In this document: piece after piece, positions 1-6,068 of the stretch
Layout of the letters: each line of letters starts with the position of its first letter
Numbering within the stretch: the first letter of the stretch is position 1
Assembly: GCA_002450035.1 (NCBI GenBank)
Contig: DJYF01000042.1
Coordinates: 1 to 21,404, forward strand
Reading direction: 5' to 3'
DNA length: 21,404 bases
Origin: Caryophanales bacterium UBA6985
Lineage (GTDB): Bacteria > Bacillota_I > Bacilli_A > RF39 > UBA660
Notes under the pieces: generated by a model
Databases searched by the model: none
What the model was told of the DNA's origin: nothing
The model's input: only the letters and a program-made list of their open reading frames with translations
Translations under genes and position numbers: made by a program

Positions 1-36
1 TTAAAAATAATAATTTATATGAAAAGGAAGACTAAA

Positions 37-504
37 ATGAAAGATGTTGTAAAAAAATTAAAAGAAAAAGGATTATATATAGCTACTATGGAATCTTGTA
101 CAGGTGGAGGTGTTGCAAATGCAATTACTAATATTCCAGGTGCAAGTGAAGTACTTTTATTCAGTGCTGTAACTTATTCTAATGAATATAAAATAAAAAT
201 GGGTGTTAGTAGTGAGACTATTGATAAATATAGTGTTTACTCTATTGAAGTAGCAAGAGAGATGAGTAAGAGCATAAGTGATTTTGCTCATTCTGATATT
301 GGAGTTGGAGTAACTGGTAAAATGGGTGTAGTTGATCCAGCTAATCCATATGGTGATGATAATACTATTTATGTAAGTATTTATGAGAAAAAGAATAAGC
401 AATATCATGAAATAAAAATGCATACTAAATATGAAGATAGAAAAGATAATAAAGAACTTATTATTAAAAGAATCGAGGAAGAATTATTATCAATATTAAA
501 TTAG
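37..504 (+). CDS. pncC: Nicotinamide-nucleotide amidase, stand-alone CinA C-terminal domain
   Basis: This cytoplasmic enzyme is predicted to deamidate nicotinamide mononucleotide to nicotinate mononucleotide in NAD recycling. The 155-residue protein is only the CinA C-terminal domain, without the N-terminal MoaB-like domain of full CinA. The signature ESCTGG at residues 19-24 contains the nucleophilic serine (Ser20), and VTYSNEYK follows at the usual spacing. The later glycine-rich stretch reads VTGKMGVVDPANPYGDDN, a variant of the commoner SGIAGPDGG form. I chose the ATG at 37 because AAAAGGAAG (22-30) lies 6 bases upstream; an ATG at 19 would sit upstream of that site. It is followed by an nrtR-like regulator and prs, both also tied to NAD/PRPP metabolism. 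The family call is firm; the exact substrate is inferred from the family and the neighbours. Confidence 0.85.
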   Translation: MKDVVKKLKEKGLYIATMESCTGGGVANAITNIPGASEVLLFSAVTYSNEYKIKMGVSSETIDKYSVYSIEVAREMSKSISDFAHSDIGVGVTGKMGVVDPANPYGDDNTIYVSIYEKKNKQYHEIKMHTKYEDRKDNKELIIKRIEEELLSILN

Positions 505-512
505 GACTAGTA

Positions 513-521
513 TGTTATAAT
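513..521 (+). promoter_or_regulatory. Extended -10 promoter for the nrtR-like gene
   Basis: TGTTATAAT is a perfect extended -10 element (TG-N-TATAAT). It lies in the 35-base gap after pncC, and I see no convincing -35 box. AGAGGTG (528-534) follows as the ribosome binding site for the ATG at 540, so transcription would start only about 10 bases before the start codon. It would let nrtR-prs be expressed apart from pncC. No clear palindromic NrtR operator is visible. Confidence 0.6.
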
Positions 522-539
522 TAGAATAGAGGTGTAGTT

Positions 540-1367
540 ATGAAAGAGTATAAAAGTGAAGAAGAATTCTTAAAAGATTATAATCCTGATGAATTTAAAA
601 AAGTATCTTTAACAACTGATATTTTAGTTTTAAGTGTATCAAGTAATGATTCAAATAATTATCGTAAAACTGATGATAAGAGTATGAGTGTATTACTTGT
701 TAAGAGAGATAATTATCCGTTTAAAGATATGTGGTGTTTACCTGGAGGATTTGTTGGATATGATGAAGATTTAGATGAAGCACCTAAAAGAATTTTAAAA
801 AGAGAAACTAATTTAGATAATATTTATTTAGAACAATTATATACATTTGGTAATCCAAAAAGAGATCCAAGAATGCGTATTATTTCTACATCATATATGT
901 CTTTAATAGATAAGAATATGTTAACTGAGGTTTTAAATAAAAATGCTTCTTGGTTTGATATTACTCTTTTTGAAGAAAAGGATAATATAGTTACTATTGT
1001 CTTAGATAATGGATCTGATACTTTAAAATTTAGTATAAAGAAAGTATTAAAAGAAGAGACAACTGATAGATATTCGTTTGAAGTTGTTGATAATAAATCT
1101 ATAGCATTTGACCACCCACTTGTAATTCTTTCTGGTCTAGAACGTTTAAAAAATAAGTTAGAATACACTGATATTGTATTTAATATGATGCCTAAGTATT
1201 TTACTTTAGGAGAACTTCAAAAAGTATATGAAGTAATACTAGGTAAAAAATTACTTGATCCAGCTTTTAGAAGAATTATTAAAGATAAGGTAAGTAAAAC
1301 TAATAAAATGAAAACGGGTGAAGGACATAGACCATCTGTATTATTTGAATATAAAAACAATAAGTAG
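540..1367 (+). CDS. nrtR: NrtR-like Nudix-family transcriptional regulator
   Basis: The 275-residue protein has an N-terminal Nudix fold and a C-terminal winged helix. The Nudix box spans residues 69-92. Against the consensus GX5EX7REUXEEXGU its core reads RILKRETNL, so the first Glu is Ile, one Glu of the EE pair is Arg and the late Gly is Asn. Loss of these metal-binding positions argues for ligand sensing rather than hydrolysis, as in NrtR regulators that bind ADP-ribose or related NAD derivatives. The C-terminus (about 205-275) has KYFTLGELQKVYEVILGK, then FRR and GHRPSVLFEY, matching the NrtR DNA-binding domain. It sits between pncC and prs, which fits control of NAD salvage, and the TAG is 7 bases before the prs ATG. 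An active Nudix hydrolase is the less likely alternative. The regulatory role is inferred. Confidence 0.75.
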   Translation: MKEYKSEEEFLKDYNPDEFKKVSLTTDILVLSVSSNDSNNYRKTDDKSMSVLLVKRDNYPFKDMWCLPGGFVGYDEDLDEAPKRILKRETNLDNIYLEQLYTFGNPKRDPRMRIISTSYMSLIDKNMLTEVLNKNASWFDITLFEEKDNIVTIVLDNGSDTLKFSIKKVLKEETTDRYSFEVVDNKSIAFDHPLVILSGLERLKNKLEYTDIVFNMMPKYFTLGELQKVYEVILGKKLLDPAFRRIIKDKVSKTNKMKTGEGHRPSVLFEYKNNK

Positions 1368-1374
1368 GTAATAT

Positions 1375-2451
1375 ATGGAAAACTTAAAATTAATAGTTCT
1401 TGATAATATTCAAGAATTTGGTGAAAAAGTAGATAAGCATTTAATGAAGATGCATAAAACTGATAAGAGTTTTATTATTCCTATTACTAGAGATCGTTTT
1501 AATAATGGTGAAGGAAAAATTAAAATAAATGGTACTGTAAGAGATAAAGAAATATATATTCTAAGTGATGTAGGTAACTATGATATTACTTATGAAATGC
1601 ATGGATTTACTCATCATATGGCACCTGATGAACACTTTCAAGATATTAAAAGAGTTATATCTGCTATAAGTGGATATGCATCTAAAATAACTTTAGTAAT
1701 GCCTCTTTTATATGAAGCAAGACAACATAAGAGAAAAGGTAAAGAGTCTCTTGACTGTGCAATTGCTCTTCAAGAGTTAGAAAGATTAGGAGTAGATCAT
1801 ATTATTACATTTGATGCACATGATCCTAATGTATCTAATTCCATTCCTAATTTACCTTTTGAAAATTTCTATGTTGCTCATGATATATTAGAGTCTATTG
1901 TAAATACTGAAGAAATAGATAATTTACTTGTAATTAGTCCTGACATGGGAGCAATGGAGAGAGCAAGATACTATGCTGATATACTTGGAACAGACGTTGG
2001 AGTATTTTATAAAAGACGTGATTTATCAAAAGTAGTAAATGGTAAAAATCCAATTGTAGAGCATGTTTATTTAGGAAGAGATGTAAAGGGTATGAACTGC
2101 TTAGTAGTAGATGATATGATTGCCAGTGGTTCATCAATGATAGAAACAGCATCTTACTTAAAAGAAAAGGGTGCAAATAAAGTATATTTGGTTTCTACAT
2201 TTGCTCTTTTAACTGAAGGACCTGATAAGTTTATTAAAGCATATGATGAAGGAATATTTGATAAACTATACTCAACTAATCTTTCTTATGTATCAAATGA
2301 TATTAAAGAAAAGAACTGGTATGTGGATGTAGATTGTTCAAAGAGACTTGCAAACATTATTAATAAACTTAATAAAAAAGAATCATTAAAAACTATTTTT
2401 GATGATGCAAAAGAAGTTTTAAAATTGATTAGTAAAAAAGAAGAAAAATAA
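1375..2451 (+). CDS. prs: Ribose-phosphate pyrophosphokinase (PRPP synthetase), divergent
   Basis: The enzyme makes 5-phosphoribosyl 1-diphosphate from ribose 5-phosphate and ATP in the cytoplasm, feeding nucleotide and NAD synthesis. Visible motifs include the ATP-site region LYEARQHKRKG (canonical form near YARQDRK), a FDAHDP segment matching the metal-binding DLH region, and the PRPP loop LVVDDMIASGSSM at residues 243-255. The canonical loop is VDDMIDTGGT; here the two Asp are kept but TGGT is SGSS. At 358 residues it is longer than the usual ~315, resembling the longer divergent Prs of some anaerobic Firmicutes. It is probably co-transcribed with the NrtR-like gene 7 bases upstream, and the ribosome binding site is weak (TAGGTAA). 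An intrinsic terminator follows directly. The family is secure; activity is assumed despite the altered loop. Confidence 0.85.
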   Translation: MENLKLIVLDNIQEFGEKVDKHLMKMHKTDKSFIIPITRDRFNNGEGKIKINGTVRDKEIYILSDVGNYDITYEMHGFTHHMAPDEHFQDIKRVISAISGYASKITLVMPLLYEARQHKRKGKESLDCAIALQELERLGVDHIITFDAHDPNVSNSIPNLPFENFYVAHDILESIVNTEEIDNLLVISPDMGAMERARYYADILGTDVGVFYKRRDLSKVVNGKNPIVEHVYLGRDVKGMNCLVVDDMIASGSSMIETASYLKEKGANKVYLVSTFALLTEGPDKFIKAYDEGIFDKLYSTNLSYVSNDIKEKNWYVDVDCSKRLANIINKLNKKESLKTIFDDAKEVLKLISKKEEK

Positions 2452-2475
2452 AAATACACGATTGTGTATTTTTTT
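2451..2475 (+). terminator. Intrinsic terminator after prs
   Basis: AAAATACAC (2451-2459) pairs with GTGTATTTT (2464-2472) around a GATT loop and runs into a T tract. The 5' arm begins at the last base of the prs stop codon. It closes the pncC-nrtR-prs cluster. Confidence 0.85.
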
Positions 2476-2476
2476 C

Positions 2477-2505
2477 TTTACAAAACTTAAAGTTGTACAT
2501 ATAAT
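2477..2505 (+). promoter_or_regulatory. SigA-type promoter for lon
   Basis: TTTACA (2477-2482), a 17-base spacer and TATAAT (2500-2505) form a near-consensus promoter. Transcription should start near 2512, just before the ribosome binding site AAGGAGGA (2518-2525). No CtsR or HrcA (CIRCE) operator is visible, so heat-shock control by these repressors is not supported here. Confidence 0.8.
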
Positions 2506-2532
2506 AAACCTCAATTGAAGGAGGAAGATGTA

Positions 2533-4821
2533 ATGACTGAAAAGTTACCGGTTCTTATTTTAAGTAAACATGTTTTGCTTCCTTATCAAGATCTTAAACT
2601 TGATTTAACTATGGATACTTCTAAGGAAGTAGTAGATAAAGCATGTGAAGAATACAACAAAAAAATTCTTGTTATTTTTAGTGGAGAATCTCAAGGTAAA
2701 AGAGATGTTTCAAAATTATCAGAAGTTGGTGTTATTGCTAAGATTACAAGAAAAATGCTTTTATCAAATGGTAATTTAAGAGTTATTTTATCAGGACTTA
2801 ATAGAGTTAAAGCAAAAGAATATTTTTATGAAGATGATAATTTATTTGCTAATGTAAAAAGAATTTATATTAGTTATCCTCCAACTGTTGAAGAAGAAGC
2901 TAATACTAAAAAAATAAAAGAATTTGCTCATAAATATATGGAAGAAACTCCAGGAGCAAGTAACTCAATTGAATCTTTAATTGATAATAGTAATGATCTA
3001 GATTATATAACTGACTTAGTTACTAATTTATGTGATTTAGATTTAGAAAAAAAGAAAAAATACATGGAAGAGTTTGATTATAATCAAAGAGCGGAAGATT
3101 TAATTAAAGATGTTTATAATGAACTAAGAGCAACTGAACTTTTAAATAAGATTGATGATGATTTAAGAGATTCATTTGAAAAAGAACAAAGAGATTATAT
3201 TATTAAACAAAAGATTTCTAAACTTTCTAAAGAAATAGGTGTTTCATTAGATAAGAATGAAGAAGTTTTATTATATGAAGAAAAGATTAATAATCTTGAA
3301 ATAAGTGAAAAGAGTAGAGTTAAACTTTTAAATGAAGTTAAGAAGTATTCGTTTACAAGTGAAACTAATCCAGATTCATCCGTTATTAGAAACTACCTTG
3401 ATACTGTAATAAGTCTACCTTGGAATAGTTTTTCTAAAGATGAAACTGATTTAAAAAGAATTAGAAAAGCATTAGATGCTAGTCACTATGGACTAGAAGA
3501 AGTAAAGCAAAGAATTATAGAGTTTATTGCAATTAAGAAACAAAGTAGTAAACTTAGTTCTCCAATTATTTGTTTAGTTGGTCCTCCTGGAACTGGTAAA
3601 ACAACACTTGGTGCATCTATTGCAAATGCTTTAAATAGAGAGTTCTTAAAGATAAGCGTAGGTGGACTTAATGACTCAACTGAGTTAACAGGACACAAAC
3701 GAACTTATCTTGGATCAAGTCCTGGTGTAATTATGCAAGGTATTAAGAAATGTGGATACTCTAACCCTGTTATCTTAATTGATGAAGTTGATAAGATGGT
3801 TAAAGACTATCAAGGAGACCCTGCAGCTGTATTACTAGATATATTAGATCCAAAACAAAATACTAGCTTTGTAGACTTTTATATTGAAGAACCTTTTGAT
3901 TTATCAAAAGTAATGTTTATATTAACAGCTAATGATATTAAAGATATTCCTCCTATGTTAAGAGATAGACTTGAAGTTATTGAAGTATCTTCTTATACAG
4001 AAGAAGAAAAAATTGATATAGCAAAGAAGTATTTACTTCCTAATATATTTGAAGAATATAATATGAAGAAAATAAAACTTACTGATGATGCATTAAGACT
4101 TGTAATTGATGGTTATACTAAAGAATCAGGAGTACGTAATTTAGATAGAACATTAAAGAAAATAGTTAGAAATATGCTTGTTAATGATAAACAAGGTAAA
4201 ACTTTAACTGTTGATTTAGTAGGAGAAATACTTGGACCAATTAAATATAATTATTCAATGGTTAAAAAGATTCATCCAGGTATTGCATCTACTTTAGGAG
4301 TTACTCCTTATGGTGGTGTTATTATTAATTTTGAAGCAATTGATTTACCAGGGAACGGAAAACTTATTATGACTGGTAATGTTGTTTCTTCAGTTGAGGA
4401 GTCTGCAAGAGTTGCGCTTAATTATATAATTAGAAATGCTAAAACATTTGGGCTTAAACAAGAAACAATTATGTCTAAGAATATTCATATTAATTCACTA
4501 GTATATTCAATAAAAAAATCTGGTACATCTGGAGGAATGGCACTTGCTAGTGCAATACTTTCACTTTTACTTGATAAAGAAATAAGCGCGGATGTAGCAT
4601 TTACTGGTGAAATAGATTTACATGGAGATATATTAAAAGTAGGTGGAATCAAAGAAAAAATAATTGGTGCCTACAATAATAATTATAAAAAAGTTTTTAT
4701 TCCTGAAGATAATAGAAGTGACTTGATAAGAGTACCTGAAAATGTTAAAGAACAAGTAGAAATAGTATGTGTTGAAACATTTGAAGATGTTTATAAAGAT
4801 TTATTTAAAAAGCATAAGTAA
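2533..4821 (+). CDS. lon: ATP-dependent protease Lon (S16)
   Basis: Lon is a cytoplasmic AAA+ Ser-Lys protease that degrades misfolded and regulatory proteins. The order is a LON substrate domain (LPVLILSKHVLLPYQD near the start), a helical linker, an AAA+ module with Walker A GPPGTGKT at 350-357 and Walker B VILIDEVDK, then the protease domain. The catalytic dyad is Ser666 in GTSGG and Lys709 in GGIKEK, 43 residues apart as in E. coli Lon (S679/K722). The usual GPSAG around the serine is GTSGG here. At 762 residues it is of normal length. The start is ATG 2533, 7 bases after AAGGAGGA; an in-frame TTG at 2515 precedes that ribosome binding site and is rejected. It is monocistronic, between its own promoter and terminator. 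LonA is certain; substrates are unknown. Confidence 0.95.
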   Translation: MTEKLPVLILSKHVLLPYQDLKLDLTMDTSKEVVDKACEEYNKKILVIFSGESQGKRDVSKLSEVGVIAKITRKMLLSNGNLRVILSGLNRVKAKEYFYEDDNLFANVKRIYISYPPTVEEEANTKKIKEFAHKYMEETPGASNSIESLIDNSNDLDYITDLVTNLCDLDLEKKKKYMEEFDYNQRAEDLIKDVYNELRATELLNKIDDDLRDSFEKEQRDYIIKQKISKLSKEIGVSLDKNEEVLLYEEKINNLEISEKSRVKLLNEVKKYSFTSETNPDSSVIRNYLDTVISLPWNSFSKDETDLKRIRKALDASHYGLEEVKQRIIEFIAIKKQSSKLSSPIICLVGPPGTGKTTLGASIANALNREFLKISVGGLNDSTELTGHKRTYLGSSPGVIMQGIKKCGYSNPVILIDEVDKMVKDYQGDPAAVLLDILDPKQNTSFVDFYIEEPFDLSKVMFILTANDIKDIPPMLRDRLEVIEVSSYTEEEKIDIAKKYLLPNIFEEYNMKKIKLTDDALRLVIDGYTKESGVRNLDRTLKKIVRNMLVNDKQGKTLTVDLVGEILGPIKYNYSMVKKIHPGIASTLGVTPYGGVIINFEAIDLPGNGKLIMTGNVVSSVEESARVALNYIIRNAKTFGLKQETIMSKNIHINSLVYSIKKSGTSGGMALASAILSLLLDKEISADVAFTGEIDLHGDILKVGGIKEKIIGAYNNNYKKVFIPEDNRSDLIRVPENVKEQVEIVCVETFEDVYKDLFKKHK

Positions 4822-4836
4822 TTATGCTTTTTTTGT
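4807..4836 (+). terminator. Intrinsic terminator overlapping the lon stop codon
   Basis: AAAAAGCATAA (4807-4817) pairs with TTATGCTTTTT (4822-4832) around a 4-base loop, followed by T residues. The 5' arm encodes the last Lon residues and the stop codon lies in the loop, so a ribosome terminating here would cover the hairpin. Confidence 0.85.
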
Positions 4837-4847
4837 TGTCTATCGTA

Positions 4848-4876
4848 TTGTTATATTAAACTTCTTAATTTATAAT
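4848..4876 (+). promoter_or_regulatory. Promoter for the prepilin-like operon
   Basis: TTGTTA (4848-4853), a 17-base spacer and TATAAT (4871-4876) form a plausible SigA promoter right after the lon terminator. A second possible -10 (TATAGAAT, 4881-4888) lies just downstream. AGGTG (4889-4893) is the ribosome binding site for the ATG at 4903. It is the only evident promoter for the three large genes that follow. Confidence 0.65.
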
Positions 4877-4902
4877 ATTGTATAGAATAGGTGTGATATA
4901 GA

Positions 4903-6066
4903 ATGAAGGATAAAAACGGATTTATTGCTACATCAGTTTTGTATGCTTTTTTACTTTGTTTCCTTACTTTATTCTTAGCTTATATGGCTAACTATATTCA
5001 AAATAAATTATTAATAGATAGAGTTGCTGATTTAGCAAAAGAAGATTTATCAAAATATAATAATACTTATGTTACAGATCTTGCTTTAGGAGATTATGTA
5101 ATTTTCGATACAATTGATCCTGAAGGAGCAGATGCTTTATCAGGAGTTAAAGTATATGATTCTCCAATTAGTCCAGATGCTAGATGGATTCTATTTAAAA
5201 TAGAAGGTGGAGATTTAATAGATAAAAATGAGGGTAAGTATGAAGACTCAGTATACTATTTTGTATCTGATTCAACTGCTCAAAAATATCAACCTTTAGT
5301 TAATTCACTTGCTCTTGATAATAGTGGAGCTTATGCACCTATTACAGATAATACTAACTTAAATACTAATACATACAGTCCAAATTTAAAAAATATTGAA
5401 AGAGTTTTAAACAGTCATATATATTATTCATCAAGAAAATATTGGTCTTCAGTAGAAGCGGATGAAACTGCTAAAACTGCGTATAAATATGCATTCCCAT
5501 ATACTGCTAATGGTGGAATAACAGATATTAGATATTTAAATGATGATGACTTAAATGAAATATTAAGTTTAAATGATAATATTGTTGATGCAATTATGGA
5601 TCAAGGAGATAAGTTTGTATTCTGGAACACTGGTACTTATTTTGACAGTACAAGACGTGGATTTACGGTTTATAAAAGAGAATATTTAGAATTCCTTGGA
5701 CCAACTGATACTAATAGTGGTACTAATCCAGATGAAGTAAATAGAGTATGCCATTCAACTGGTGCTTCTTCTAATGGTGGCATTATGGACTTCAGCAATA
5801 ATAGTGGTAATGACTTAAGTTATGGACATTTATATTCAGGTATAATTGGACAAAACTTTGTTGATTATTGCTATTATGTAACAAGTGATATTCTAGGAGA
5901 TTGCCAAGATAGTAGTAATTATATTTGTAGAAGCAGTAATGGTGAGTATCCTCCTAGATTTGTAGTGGTATTAACTGTTAATAAAGGCAATCTTGTTAGA
6001 AATGGTAGAGCGGACTCTGGAAATGGAACAGCTACATTACCATATTTATTTACAACGGGGGCATAG
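4903..6066 (+). CDS. Prepilin-like secreted protein lacking Glu5 (first gene of pilin-like operon)
   Basis: The 387-residue protein begins with a short basic leader MKDKNG followed directly by a hydrophobic helix (about residues 7-29), the layout of a type IV prepilin or pseudopilin. Predicted cleavage after Gly6 gives FIATS at +1 to +5. The conserved Glu5 is Ser, as can occur in GspK-type tip pseudopilins. The rest is an extracellular domain rich in Asn, Tyr and Ser with several Cys near the C-terminus (YCYY, GDC, YIC). The ending PPRFVVVL followed by GNGTATLPYLF resembles the end of the next gene's product (GLRPVISI, GAGTVKNPFIL), suggesting a shared secreted module. The next ATG is 2 bases past its TAG. 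I recognise no specific family for the ectodomain. A minor-pilin role is inferred; a simple signal-anchored surface protein is the alternative. Confidence 0.65.
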   Translation: MKDKNGFIATSVLYAFLLCFLTLFLAYMANYIQNKLLIDRVADLAKEDLSKYNNTYVTDLALGDYVIFDTIDPEGADALSGVKVYDSPISPDARWILFKIEGGDLIDKNEGKYEDSVYYFVSDSTAQKYQPLVNSLALDNSGAYAPITDNTNLNTNTYSPNLKNIERVLNSHIYYSSRKYWSSVEADETAKTAYKYAFPYTANGGITDIRYLNDDDLNEILSLNDNIVDAIMDQGDKFVFWNTGTYFDSTRRGFTVYKREYLEFLGPTDTNSGTNPDEVNRVCHSTGASSNGGIMDFSNNSGNDLSYGHLYSGIIGQNFVDYCYYVTSDILGDCQDSSNYICRSSNGEYPPRFVVVLTVNKGNLVRNGRADSGNGTATLPYLFTTGA

Positions 6067-6068
6067 AT

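Noticed and set aside
19..36. Earlier ATG start for pncC
   Set aside because: It lies upstream of the good ribosome binding site (22-30), which fits the ATG at 37.
496..540. NrtR operator palindrome between pncC and nrtR
   Set aside because: CTA...TAG flanks the -10 box, but the inner bases do not pair, so symmetry is too weak to call an operator.
2515..2532. TTG start six codons upstream for lon
   Set aside because: The frame extension is made of the ribosome binding site itself (AAGGAGGA, 2518-2525).
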